Origin: DATMNI01 sp035570275 | Lineage (GTDB): Bacteria; Acidobacteriota; Terriglobia; Bryobacterales; Bryobacteraceae | NCBI GenBank assembly: GCA_035570275.1 | Contig: DATMNI010000476.1 | Location: 52,850 to 116,849, forward strand | Length of the DNA: 64,000 bases | Direction: 5' to 3' | Shown here: positions 50,753-59,818 of the stretch, piece by piece | How the letters are laid out: each line of letters starts with the position of its first letter | How positions within the stretch are numbered: position 1 is the stretch's first letter | Notes under the pieces: generated by a model | What the model saw: the letters and a program-made list of their open reading frames with translations, nothing else | The model's database searches: none | What the model was told of the DNA's origin: nothing | Program-made: the position numbers and the translations under genes

Positions 50753-51088
50753 ATGAAGAGGGGAACCGCGTTATTCGCGCTTGGGCTGCTGCTTTCGTCC
50801 GGCATTATCGCCGCCGACTTCAGCGGGTACGTCATCGACGAGTCCTGCGCCTCAAAGCCAGCCATGAAAGGCAACGAAGCCTGCGCGAGGAAGTGCATCA
50901 AAGGGGGCTCGCCAGCCGTCTTATTGACTGCGGACGCCAAGGTCTATAAACTCGACGACCAGGCAAAGGCCGTGGAGCACGCCGGACACAAGGTCAAAAT
51001 CACAGGCGCTCTTGACGGCGACACCATCAAGATCGAGAGCATCAATGTCGATTCCGGCTGCGTCCCCGGACCCACCGGGTGTCAATGA
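50753..51088 (+). CDS. Small secreted protein, paralogue of the C-terminal domain at 54746
   Basis: 111 residues; GGGAGG upstream. Signal peptide MKRGTALFALGLLLSSGIIA. Mature part: FSGYVIDESCASKPAMKGNE, ACARKCIKGGSPAVLLT, YKLDDQ, HAGHKVKITGALDGDTIKIE, with four or more cysteines (CA, CARKC, GCV, GCQ). The same GY-I-D-x-SC..C..C pattern and OB-like beta strands occur in the last 75 residues of the protein encoded at 54746. Probably a small periplasmic beta-barrel stabilised by disulfides; the family is uncharacterised. Confidence 0.75.
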   Translation: MKRGTALFALGLLLSSGIIAADFSGYVIDESCASKPAMKGNEACARKCIKGGSPAVLLTADAKVYKLDDQAKAVEHAGHKVKITGALDGDTIKIESINVDSGCVPGPTGCQ

Positions 51089-51119
51089 GCGGGAAGATCG
51101 GTCAGCAGGCCTGTCTCAC

Positions 51120-54100
51120 TCAGAATTCGAGTCTGGCGGTAAGCGCCATCTGGCGCGCCGGCTGAGTGCCGGTGAACTGCCCGGTGGTGGTATTCAGGTT
51201 GACGTTGGCGGCGTTCCACTGGTATGTGGTGCCGATCCGGTTGAACTCAGTGTGGTTGAAGACGTTGAACGCCTGGAAGCGCAAGCGAAGCGCGAGACGT
51301 TCCTTGATGGCGATCTTGCGGTCCAGGGCGGTATCGAAGTTCCACCAGGTGGGCTGACGAAGGATACCTACACCTATGTTTCCAAAGGTGCCGACGGGCG
51401 CCAGCCCGAACGCCGCGGTGTTGAAGTTGTTATAGAAATCCTGAGTGAAGTTTTTGGGATTCGCCACCGCCTGGCAGCGGACGCCTGAAATGCTGTTGCT
51501 CCCAATGCCCGTCAGCGAAGGATCGGAGTTCGGGAAGGCGGCCGTCGAACTGCAGGTGGGCGTGGTGGGCGCGCCGGTGGTCACCATGCCAATGCCTGAG
51601 AGCGTCCAATTGCCCAATACGGCCCGAAGCGCCTTCATGTTCGTGCCCGGCTTCGGAATGGTGTAAGCGAAGTTCCAGCTCATCAAGTGGGTGCGATCCT
51701 GCTGCAGCGGACCGTAATACCACTGGCGTTGATTCGTGTAGGGATCCAGGCCCTGTACGCCGAGCGCTTTGGAGAAGGTGTAAGCCACTCCAAACGCCAG
51801 GCCCTGAGTCAAGCGGTGCTGGGCCGACGCCTGCAGACTGTTATAGTTCACGGCCGAGTAAGCATAGGAAGTGTAACTGATGGCGCCCATGCCGGGATAG
51901 GCTGTTCGTAACAGGTTGGCGTTGATTTCGGTGTTGTTAAAGAGAGCCGACGGGTTGGCATAGGCCTGGTACGCAAGAGGGTTCAACTGGGTGGCGAAGG
52001 CGGTGTTGGAACCAGGGACGGCGGCGCCGGAGGCGTGCCGGTCGAAGTTGCCCACATAGCCGACATCCACGACGGTGTGAAAGCCGATATCGCGCTGAAT
52101 GGTGATATTGAACTGGTGGGTGCGTTCGATGGGCTGCTGGCCGTAGATGGCGCTGGCGGCGGTGGGCGAAATCGCCGCGGAGGCAGCGGCCTGGGGAATA
52201 CCGGCGATGGTGCTGTAGTACAGGATTGGCGTGTACACAACCGGCGCGGCGCCGCTGCCGGGGACGCTGGTGGTGGTGCGGTTGTAAAAGATGCCGGCCG
52301 AGGCGCGGATGGCCATCTTGCCCGTGCCTGTCGGGTCCCACGCGAAGCCCAGGCGGGGCGCCAGAACCACGCGCGGGAACGTGTAAAAGTCACCCTTGCC
52401 TGTGAGACCATCGATATTCATGCCATCCACCGGACTCCCCGAGCCGGGAATGATGGTGCCGACTAACGACGCATAAGTGGTCTGGCCCGTCAGCGGATTG
52501 AGGGCCGCCGATTTGCCGCCTGCCGAGCCTTGCTGGTATAGCACCGGCCTCTGGGCGGGATTCCAGAGCTGCGAATAGAAGTCGGAGTAGGTCCTGGAAT
52601 CGTCAGTCACGGTACTTTCGTGGACGAAACGCAAGCCGTAGTCGATGGTCAGGCGCTTGGACACACGCCAGCTATCTTGCACGTACCAGTCCAGCTCCGT
52701 CCAATGCACGCCCGGCACTGCCCGGTTGGTGGCTTCCTGATACGTCTGGTAGACACCCAGCAGCGCGTTGGCATAACCGTAGTTAGTGTCCAACGGATTG
52801 TTAGTGGTGCTGCCGAAGTTGAAGCTCCCATAATAAGTGCTGCCGGCCGACGGCTCAACCTTGGAATTCCATTCCCAAAAGGCGCCGGCCTTGAAGCTGT
52901 GCGAGCCAACGATCTTGGTCAGATCGTCCTGGAATACATAGTTATCGTTGAAATTCTTGTACGGAGTCAGGCTGCAACCCGGACCGGGACTTTGCTGGCC
53001 GCCGGGAGTAAAGTAGGCCGGGTTGGAGGCCTGGCCGCCGGAAAACGTGGCGCAGGGAAGGTAGTTCTCATACCCCGGGCCGGTGGGGAATGGCCGCAGC
53101 GTCGGCGGATTCAGGCTGCTGCTCCGGAACCACTGCGAGTCCGGAGTGGTGTGGTAGAAGCCATAGTTATCGTGGCCCACGCCAAACAGCATTTCATTCA
53201 CCAGGGTCGGGGTGGCGGTGTAGGTGAGGTGAATGCCGTGAATGTATCCCGGCAGGAAACGGACGTTCGTGCCCACGCCCGGGGCCACCACAAATTCATA
53301 GTACTGATTGTCCACGTCCTGGCCGTAGCGGTAATACATCGACAGCTTGCTGGTGAGGGCGGAGTCGAAGCGCAGCATGGTGTTGCGCCGATTGTAGGGT
53401 GGGGTGGCATTAGCGATGAAGTTGGCGGTGTATTGCTGGCCCGGGGAAGGATTCACGTAACCGTTGGGCAATGGAAGCAGGTTGAGAATCGCCGACCCGG
53501 TGGGATCAATCAGGTTCTTGGGAACGATGTTGCCCGGGAAAGGCGCGCCGGTGGACGGGTTCAAAATGGGAATGATCTGCCCGGCCGCGTTGCGCGTGTT
53601 GGAGAAGTCGCCAAGGCGTTCCGCGGCGGTCGGCATATTGGCGGAGATCGTGCTGGTCGGCTGCGCGATCTGCGTGAATTCCTGGGAAATGAAAAAGAAC
53701 AACCGGTGCTTGTCGGAATTCCATTTGCGCGGAATGAACACCGGGCCGCCCAAGCTATAGCCGGCGATCATGTACCGGTACAGCGGTCTCTGGATACCCT
53801 GGCGGTTGTTGAAGAAGTTGTTGGCGTTCAGGTCTTCGTGCCGATGGTCCCAGTGGCCCGAACCATGGAAGTCTTTGCCGCCCCCCTTGGTGATCACGTT
53901 CATGGTGCCGCCCGACTGCCGACCATATTCGGCCTGATAGCCGTTGGTCAGGACGCGCATTTCCGCAATGGAATCCATATTGGGAGTGACGAAGGCCGTG
54001 TAGTTTCCACCCTCATCCATCTCGGTGACGCCATCGACTGCCACGTTGACGGACTGGGGAGACATGCCGTTGATCGAGATGTTGCCCATCGAATAGGCAT

Positions 54101-54623
54101 TTTCCAGATCGCGCGTCCCCACCATGTTATCGATCACGCCGGGCAGCAATTGCATCATGCCAAACGGGTCGCGGCCTTTCAGGGACAGGTCCTGCAACTG
54201 CTGCGGCAGGACGGAGGCGCTGCGTTCGCTGGAGGCCGTCTGCACCGGAGTCGCCTGCGCGGTTACCATGACCGACTCGTTTACCGCGCCCACTTGCAGT
54301 ACCAGGTTCCCAAGATCGCGCGTTTCCGAACTGGCAAGGTCAATGCCGTTCAGATCGTAGCTCTTGAAGCCCTGGGCCTGCACGCGAAGCGAGTATTTCC
54401 CAGGGGGCAAGTCGATGAACCGGAACAATCCGGTGATGGGTGTCACCAGCCGCCGAACGGCTCCGGTAGCCTGTTCGGTCAGCGTGAGCGCTGCATTGGG
54501 AACGATGGCGTCAGCCGGGTCAGAGACCACGCCGACCATCGTGCTGGTACCTTCCTGGCCGGACACACTTACAGCGCCGGCGATTAGCACTAACAGACAA
54601 CAAAGTCCATTGAAGCGTCGCAT
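51120..54623 (-). CDS. Oar-like TonB-dependent receptor
   Basis: 1167 residues from the ATG at 54623, with AAGGAG upstream; the frame extends to 54668 but without a ribosome site. Signal peptide to SVSGQ, N-terminal carboxypeptidase-regulatory-like domain (~25-105; TMVGVVSDPADAIVPNAAL, LFRFIDLPPGKYSLRVQAQG), plug (~140-270; SINGMSPQSVNVAVDGVTEM, EYGRQSGGTMNVITKGG), then a long 22-strand-type barrel ending MALTARLEF with terminal aromatic. No TonB box is evident. Last gene of a minus-strand run that starts with a cytochrome and quinoprotein; likely the outer-membrane uptake or surface-binding part of that locus. Confidence 0.92.
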   Translation of the reverse strand: MRRFNGLCCLLVLIAGAVSVSGQEGTSTMVGVVSDPADAIVPNAALTLTEQATGAVRRLVTPITGLFRFIDLPPGKYSLRVQAQGFKSYDLNGIDLASSETRDLGNLVLQVGAVNESVMVTAQATPVQTASSERSASVLPQQLQDLSLKGRDPFGMMQLLPGVIDNMVGTRDLENAYSMGNISINGMSPQSVNVAVDGVTEMDEGGNYTAFVTPNMDSIAEMRVLTNGYQAEYGRQSGGTMNVITKGGGKDFHGSGHWDHRHEDLNANNFFNNRQGIQRPLYRYMIAGYSLGGPVFIPRKWNSDKHRLFFFISQEFTQIAQPTSTISANMPTAAERLGDFSNTRNAAGQIIPILNPSTGAPFPGNIVPKNLIDPTGSAILNLLPLPNGYVNPSPGQQYTANFIANATPPYNRRNTMLRFDSALTSKLSMYYRYGQDVDNQYYEFVVAPGVGTNVRFLPGYIHGIHLTYTATPTLVNEMLFGVGHDNYGFYHTTPDSQWFRSSSLNPPTLRPFPTGPGYENYLPCATFSGGQASNPAYFTPGGQQSPGPGCSLTPYKNFNDNYVFQDDLTKIVGSHSFKAGAFWEWNSKVEPSAGSTYYGSFNFGSTTNNPLDTNYGYANALLGVYQTYQEATNRAVPGVHWTELDWYVQDSWRVSKRLTIDYGLRFVHESTVTDDSRTYSDFYSQLWNPAQRPVLYQQGSAGGKSAALNPLTGQTTYASLVGTIIPGSGSPVDGMNIDGLTGKGDFYTFPRVVLAPRLGFAWDPTGTGKMAIRASAGIFYNRTTTSVPGSGAAPVVYTPILYYSTIAGIPQAAASAAISPTAASAIYGQQPIERTHQFNITIQRDIGFHTVVDVGYVGNFDRHASGAAVPGSNTAFATQLNPLAYQAYANPSALFNNTEINANLLRTAYPGMGAISYTSYAYSAVNYNSLQASAQHRLTQGLAFGVAYTFSKALGVQGLDPYTNQRQWYYGPLQQDRTHLMSWNFAYTIPKPGTNMKALRAVLGNWTLSGIGMVTTGAPTTPTCSSTAAFPNSDPSLTGIGSNSISGVRCQAVANPKNFTQDFYNNFNTAAFGLAPVGTFGNIGVGILRQPTWWNFDTALDRKIAIKERLALRLRFQAFNVFNHTEFNRIGTTYQWNAANVNLNTTTGQFTGTQPARQMALTARLEF

Positions 54624-54745
54624 GCCCTGGTTCTCCTTATAGTAGGGCCAGTGCAAGCCGACAAACACATCTACTTATTTATGAACGGAAACCAACCCCT
54701 GCGAACGCTTCCCCGACCGCCGCGCCACCCACCCGCGCCACCCAC

Positions 54746-55570
54746 CTACATCTTGAGACTTTCCACGGTGATGGTTTCGCCTTCCGTCTTTCCCGTCAGC
54801 GTGACCACCTGACCGTAACTCTCCGGCGTAATCTTGTCCTGGTTCGAGATCTGGTAGATCTTGCCATCCTCAGACACCAGCACGACTTTGTCGCCGTCCC
54901 GTACGCACCGCGCGACGCACTCGGCATTGGTCCACATGCCCTTGCCCCGCTTGGCGCAGGACAGATCCACGATGTAGCCCGCCACGCCACCGGCCACCGG
55001 ACCCGTTGGCACTGTGGCGGCTGCCTGCTGCCCACCTGCAGCAGCGCCGCGCCCGCCGCGGCCACCGCGACCACCGCCGCCGCCCGGAGCCTCCAGGACG
55101 GCCAGCGTATCCAACTTGTAAACTCGAGCCAGATTGTTCAGCGTAGACCGGATCTGGTCCCAATCGCTTTGCAGGGGTGCCGGGAATCTTTGGCTTGCCA
55201 TGCCTTGGTTCAACTCTTTGGATGCAGCAAGAGCCTTGTCCAGTTGACTCCGAAACTCGGCATTGGTCATGAGATCTTTGGCATTGCTCAGCGAAGCTAG
55301 CCGTTGGAGCCCATCGCCAAGCTCGCCCGCCCCCGATTTGGCCGCCGGCGACAACTTAGCGGCATCCACCGGCGGCTGCATCATGGCGCGGTAGAAGCGA
55401 TCAGGGAACTCCTTACTCCATTGATTGAGTTGCAGTACGAGAAACTGCACGTATTCACGGGCAGAGGCGTCGCGGTCGTATCCGTCCTGAGGCGCGGCAC
55501 GCACTAATAGCCCCAGAATGGATACGGAACACACCGCCAGAGACGCCACGGCGAAGCGACTTACACGCAT
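54746..55570 (-). CDS. Exported two-part protein: helical domain plus cysteine-rich beta domain
   Basis: 274 residues. Signal peptide MRVSRFAVASLAVCSVSILG through VRAA. Residues ~30-160 are helical (VQFLVLQLNQWSKEFPDRFY, NAEFRSQLDKALAASKELNQ). A glycine/arginine-rich linker (GGGGGRGGRGGRGAAAGGQQ) leads to a C-terminal domain (GYIVDLSCAKRGKGMWTNAE, CVARCVRDGDKVVLVSEDG) shared with the small protein at 50753. Function unknown. It lies between the DUF1501 and TonB receptor genes on the same strand (28 and 123 bases from its neighbours). Confidence 0.75.
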   Translation of the reverse strand: MRVSRFAVASLAVCSVSILGLLVRAAPQDGYDRDASAREYVQFLVLQLNQWSKEFPDRFYRAMMQPPVDAAKLSPAAKSGAGELGDGLQRLASLSNAKDLMTNAEFRSQLDKALAASKELNQGMASQRFPAPLQSDWDQIRSTLNNLARVYKLDTLAVLEAPGGGGGRGGRGGRGAAAGGQQAAATVPTGPVAGGVAGYIVDLSCAKRGKGMWTNAECVARCVRDGDKVVLVSEDGKIYQISNQDKITPESYGQVVTLTGKTEGETITVESLKM

Positions 55571-55597
55571 GGATGCTCCCCTTATACGAACTGGACC

Positions 55598-57025
55598 TTA
55601 CGCGAACAGGTCGGTCAAAACGCGGGCAGGAGTTACGCCCACCAGAGACTCGTTCCGGCCTTCATACGGGAAGGTATTCTTCTGGTAGTCGATCCCCAAC
55701 AAGTGCTGCACGGTGGCATGGATGTCACTGTGACCGCACTTGAAGTCCCTGGAGGCCGAGTATCCCAGTTCGTCCGTTTGCCCATAATCGAATCCGGGCT
55801 TCAGCCCTGCGCCGGCCATCCACATACTGAATCCGTACGGATTGTGATCGCGGCCAGGTTTGGAATTTTTCGCCTCAATGGTGGGCAGCCGGCCGAATTC
55901 GCCGGACCATACCACCAGCGTGTCCTTCAGCATGCCGCGCTGCTCCAGGTCGACGAGCAGCCCCGACATACCCTGGTCGATGTATTCGCACAGCCCGGGA
56001 AGCTGGCCCTCAATGTTATTGTGGGTGTCCCAGTTGCCGCCGCCGCCCGCGTACACCTGGACGAAGCGCACATCCTTTTCCGCCAGGCGCCGGGCCATGA
56101 GACATAGCTTGCCGAACGGACCCCCGATCTTGGCGTCGATCCCGTAGAGCTTCTTGGTGGCTTCGCTCTCCTGGTCAAGGTCGGCCACCTTCAGGGCTTC
56201 CACCTGCATCCGGGCCGCCAATTCGTAGTTGGCGATTCGCGATTCCAGATCCTGATCCAGCGGGTACAGAGTTTTTTGCTGGCGATCCAGATCCTCAACC
56301 ATATTCAGAAGCCGGCGCTGCTGATCGAGGCTCATGTTCTCCGGCCGCTTGATGTCAAAGATCGGAGTCTTTGGATCGGCGCGCATCGAAGTGCCGTTGT
56401 AAATGGGAGGCAGCCAGGCCGAGGAATGCGCCCGATCGCCGATGGTAGCTCCCTGGCCCAGCGCGATGTAAGCCGGCAGATTCTGGTTCTCGGTGCCCAA
56501 GGCATAGCTGACCCACGACCCGATGGCGGGGAATCCAGTAAATCCGCGGCCGGTGACGAAAGTGAACTGCGCCGTGGAATGGTCGATACGGTCGGTGGTC
56601 ATGGACCTCACGAACGTCACCTTATCCACCACTTTCTGGAAATACGGCAGCAGGTCGGAAACCTGGCGTCCGCTATCGCCGCAGTCGGTGAATTTCCAGG
56701 GGCTGGCCATGATCTGCTGCGAGCCGTTCAACGCGCGGCCCTTGATCTCAAACGGCGCCGGCTTGCCGTCATACTTCAGGAGTGCGGGCTTGGGATCGAA
56801 CATATCGATCGTGCTGGGCCCGCCGCCGATGTAGATGAAGATGACTCGCTTCGCCTTGGCGGCAAAATGCGGCACCTTCGGCCGCAGATCGTACGTCCGC
56901 TCCTTGGCGCTGGCCGCCTCGGCCGCAAACATTCTTTCCTGTTGCAACATGGAGTTCACCGCCATTGCGCCGAACCCGATTGCCGCTTCCTGCAACGCTT
57001 GTCTACGCGTCAAAAATCTCTTCAT
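55598..57025 (-). CDS. DUF1501-family exported protein
   Basis: 475 residues. Tat-like signal MKRFLTRRQALQEAAIGFGA. DUF1501 blocks: KRVIFIYIGGGPSTIDMFDP, MASPWKFTDCGDSGRQVSDL, FVRSMTTDRIDHSTAQ, DVRFVQVYAGGGGNWDTHNN, DTLVVWSGEFGRLPTIEAKN and GRDHNPYGFSMWMAG. The fold is alkaline-phosphatase/sulfatase-like (conserved Asp and His positions) but activity is unproven. It pairs with the DUF1549/DUF1553 cytochrome protein encoded just upstream, a standard partnership in Planctomycetes and acidobacteria. Confidence 0.92.
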   Translation of the reverse strand: MKRFLTRRQALQEAAIGFGAMAVNSMLQQERMFAAEAASAKERTYDLRPKVPHFAAKAKRVIFIYIGGGPSTIDMFDPKPALLKYDGKPAPFEIKGRALNGSQQIMASPWKFTDCGDSGRQVSDLLPYFQKVVDKVTFVRSMTTDRIDHSTAQFTFVTGRGFTGFPAIGSWVSYALGTENQNLPAYIALGQGATIGDRAHSSAWLPPIYNGTSMRADPKTPIFDIKRPENMSLDQQRRLLNMVEDLDRQQKTLYPLDQDLESRIANYELAARMQVEALKVADLDQESEATKKLYGIDAKIGGPFGKLCLMARRLAEKDVRFVQVYAGGGGNWDTHNNIEGQLPGLCEYIDQGMSGLLVDLEQRGMLKDTLVVWSGEFGRLPTIEAKNSKPGRDHNPYGFSMWMAGAGLKPGFDYGQTDELGYSASRDFKCGHSDIHATVQHLLGIDYQKNTFPYEGRNESLVGVTPARVLTDLFA

Positions 57026-57056
57026 GGCTTGCCCCCTCTACTAACATCAAGACCAC

Positions 57057-57105
57057 TCCCTAACGGTCGTGGCTCCGATCAGAGCCCCGCGTCAGCAAGC
57101 GGCAC
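57057..57105. repeat. Family B repeat, inverted pair
   Basis: ctccctaacggtcgtggctc followed by cgatcagagccccgcgtcag and caagcgg. It fills the gap between the DUF1501 and DUF1553 genes of one operon, ending at the stop codon. Confidence 0.85.
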
Positions 57106-59688
57106 CTAGTAACTATACAGGAAGTTGTTGGCTCCAAACATCGCCTGGATGAACAGGCGGAGGCCCTCCTGCGGATTGGATTCCGATGCGACAGACTGCT
57201 TGGCGATCTCCTGTTCTTTCGGAGTCGGCGGCCGGTTGTAAGCCTCATCGAATGCCAGCTTCACCGCGTCATCGTAATTGTTCTTGCTCTTTTCGAGCAC
57301 TTCCGTGGCGAAGGCTTTGGAGGTGCGCATCACCAGCGGATTGTTCATCATCGCCAGCGACTGTATCGGAAGCGACGCGCGGAACCGCTCCGGCTGATTG
57401 TCGGAAGTCATGTCCGGGCAGTCAAACGCGTGCAGGAAAGCCACCGAGCGGGTGCGCGTTTGCGACAAATAAAGGCTGCGGCGAGTGGCGCCCGCGCCCT
57501 GGTTGTCTTCGAGCCACTGGCCATCGGGCCCGCGCTTGATCGGCTCCTGCTTGCCGAACATCCTCTCGTTCAGCAGGCCGCTCACCTTCAGCATGGAGTC
57601 ACGGATGGTCTCGGCTTCCAGACGCAACGGCGCTTTCCGCCACAACAGCTTATCCGAGGGATCCGCGGCGAGGTATTGCGGCACTTCCGAAGAACCCTGG
57701 CGATAGACCTGGGACATCATGATTTCCTTGGTCAACCACTTCAGGTCCCAGTTGTGTTCCTCAAAACTCACGGTCAAATAGTCCAACAACTCAGGATGGC
57801 TGGGCTTGGCACCCTGGGTACCGAAATCGTCCACGGACCGCACAATTCCTTCCCCGAAGTGCCACTGCCAGACGCGATTCACGAAGACACGGGGGACCAG
57901 CGGGTTCTCGGGCGAGATCATCCATTTCGCCAGAACCAGGCGGCGATTGGTGCCGTTCCATTCCGGATGTTTCGCCGGATCGGGAAATTCCAGTGGCTTT
58001 TGCGGGTTGTCGAGAACCATCGGAATTCCAGGCTGCACTTCCGCCCCCGGAGCCAGGTAGTTGCCACGCGCCAAAATATAGGTCGGCGAGGGCGTCTTGG
58101 AAATGTCCCATGCCGCCTCCACATAGTTGGGCGGAACCTTGGACTGGTTGCGGCGCGCATACCGTTTCGCCTGAATCTCGTCTTTCCACTTCGGCAGTTC
58201 GGCGAAACGCTTGTCGAGTTCCTGATCGGTAATGAATTCCTTGGGAGCGTTACGGTCCACTTCCAGGTCGGGATCGGCCTCAATATCCTTGCGTATTTGC
58301 GCCCGCTTGGCTTCGTCGGAGATGTCCCGGCCGCCTTTCAGCTCGGCGCGATATCTCTGATACGTCGCCTCCAGCAGGTCATCCATCCGCCGAAGCGCCT
58401 TGGCGTCATTGCTGGTAACATCCTTGATCCATTCCGCGCGCGCCGATGGTTCCATGTCCAGGACTTCCCGGCTGGGCCACGGCCCGTGATTCAGATCGGC
58501 TGGAAGCCAGTTTTCCGGATCGAATACCGGCTGAAAAACTGCCATCAGCTTGTAGTAGTCCCTTTGCAGGAACGGGTCGAACTTGTGGTCGTGGCAGCGG
58601 GCGCACTGTACCGTCACGCCCATCAACGCCGTGAGGCTGGTCTCCATGGCCTTCTGTTGGGCGTCGAAATACTTGTCAACCTCGTAAATGGTCTGGTTAT
58701 CGGTGATGTCCGCGGTGGTCCGCAAGAAGCCGGTAGCCGTCAGAGGCTCAATCTGGTCCGGCGTCGGCTGGCTCAGATGCTTGTAATTAACCAATTGGTC
58801 GCCGGCCACCTGCTCCAGAATGAACTGGTTGATCGGCTTGTTCTTGTTCATTGCATGGATCACGTAATCCCGGTACTTCCAGGAGACTTCGCGATCGCTG
58901 TCGCCGGCGTCGCCCCGCGAATCGGAGTAACCCGCCACGTCCAGCCAGTGCCGACCCCACTGCTCGCCATAGCGCGGCGATGCCAACAGGTGGTCGATCA
59001 CCTTTTCCCAGGCATTTTGCGATTTGTCTTCCACAAAGGCCTGGACTTCGGCGGGGGTGGGCGGCAGGCCAATCAGGTCGAAATAGGCCCGACGGATCAG
59101 CGTGGGCCGGTCCGCCTCGGCCTGCATTTTCCAGCTCCGGTGTTCCAGTTGAGCCAGGACAAAGGCGTCGATGGCGGTCCGGACCTGGTCTCGGTTGGCG
59201 GCTTGGTTGACTTGGTTCGACAGCGCCGGCACTGGGGGTTTCACCGGCGTCCGGAACGACCACCAGTTACGGTTTTCCGGGGTGATTTTGGCGGCTTCAC
59301 GGGCCTGGATCGCGGCCGCCGTTTCGGCCGTCGCCGCGGGGAACCGCCCGTACTGGATGTAGGATTTAATGAGCTGCTTTTCAGCCGTGGTCAGCTTCCC
59401 ACCCTGTGGCATCGTGTCGTTTTCGATCAGTTTCCACATCAGGCTCCGTTCCGGCTTGCCGGGCGCGATCACCGGACCGCTCGAGCTGCCATCCATCATT
59501 CCGGTGAAGGAACTCAGGTCAAGCTTGGCCATCTTCTGCTTCTCACCGTGACATTGGACACAGTTCTTTTCCAGAACCGGCAGGATTTCCGTCTTGAAAA
59601 GTGGATCCCGTTGGGCGGCTGCCGGGATGGCGAGTGCCAAAACGACAATTATGCGGAACGAAGCCAATTTCCGTGCTGAATGCGCCAT
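57106..59688 (-). CDS. Planctomycete-type cytochrome protein (PSCyt1 + DUF1549 + DUF1553)
   Basis: 860 residues from the ATG at 59688 with AGGAGG upstream; the frame is open further 5' without a ribosome site. Signal peptide ending PAAAQ. PSCyt1 heme site NCVQCHGEKQKMAKLDLSSF near residue 45; DUF1549 (PSCyt2) at about 175-390 (FVLAQLEHRSWKM, RRAYFDLIGLPPTPAEVQAF, LLASPRYGEQWGRHWLDVAG) with a CARCHDHKFDPF heme-like site; DUF1553 (PSD1) at about 560-840 (RLVLAKWMISPENPLVPRVF, VNRVWQWHFGEGIV). Predicted periplasmic electron-transfer protein, partner of the DUF1501 protein. Confidence 0.92.
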   Translation of the reverse strand: MAHSARKLASFRIIVVLALAIPAAAQRDPLFKTEILPVLEKNCVQCHGEKQKMAKLDLSSFTGMMDGSSSGPVIAPGKPERSLMWKLIENDTMPQGGKLTTAEKQLIKSYIQYGRFPAATAETAAAIQAREAAKITPENRNWWSFRTPVKPPVPALSNQVNQAANRDQVRTAIDAFVLAQLEHRSWKMQAEADRPTLIRRAYFDLIGLPPTPAEVQAFVEDKSQNAWEKVIDHLLASPRYGEQWGRHWLDVAGYSDSRGDAGDSDREVSWKYRDYVIHAMNKNKPINQFILEQVAGDQLVNYKHLSQPTPDQIEPLTATGFLRTTADITDNQTIYEVDKYFDAQQKAMETSLTALMGVTVQCARCHDHKFDPFLQRDYYKLMAVFQPVFDPENWLPADLNHGPWPSREVLDMEPSARAEWIKDVTSNDAKALRRMDDLLEATYQRYRAELKGGRDISDEAKRAQIRKDIEADPDLEVDRNAPKEFITDQELDKRFAELPKWKDEIQAKRYARRNQSKVPPNYVEAAWDISKTPSPTYILARGNYLAPGAEVQPGIPMVLDNPQKPLEFPDPAKHPEWNGTNRRLVLAKWMISPENPLVPRVFVNRVWQWHFGEGIVRSVDDFGTQGAKPSHPELLDYLTVSFEEHNWDLKWLTKEIMMSQVYRQGSSEVPQYLAADPSDKLLWRKAPLRLEAETIRDSMLKVSGLLNERMFGKQEPIKRGPDGQWLEDNQGAGATRRSLYLSQTRTRSVAFLHAFDCPDMTSDNQPERFRASLPIQSLAMMNNPLVMRTSKAFATEVLEKSKNNYDDAVKLAFDEAYNRPPTPKEQEIAKQSVASESNPQEGLRLFIQAMFGANNFLYSY

Positions 59689-59818
59689 GCTGTTCCCCTC
59701 CTGCCTAGGCAGAAATATGTCCTGTTTTGATAGTGGACCACTTTCTTGCCGAAGTCCACAAGTTTCAAGGCGCATGTTGCGGCTTGTTACGCAACGCAAC
59801 CGGCACAAAACAGGATTC

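Noticed and set aside
52620..54587. 655-codon plus-strand open frame
   Set aside because: Antisense to the TonB receptor; low-complexity composition and no recognisable domain.
57430..59679. 749-codon open frame on the plus strand
   Set aside because: Fully antisense to the DUF1549/DUF1553 gene, whose domains are unmistakable. GC-rich codon bias keeps the opposite frame open; the product is rich in R, G, H and Q with no motif.
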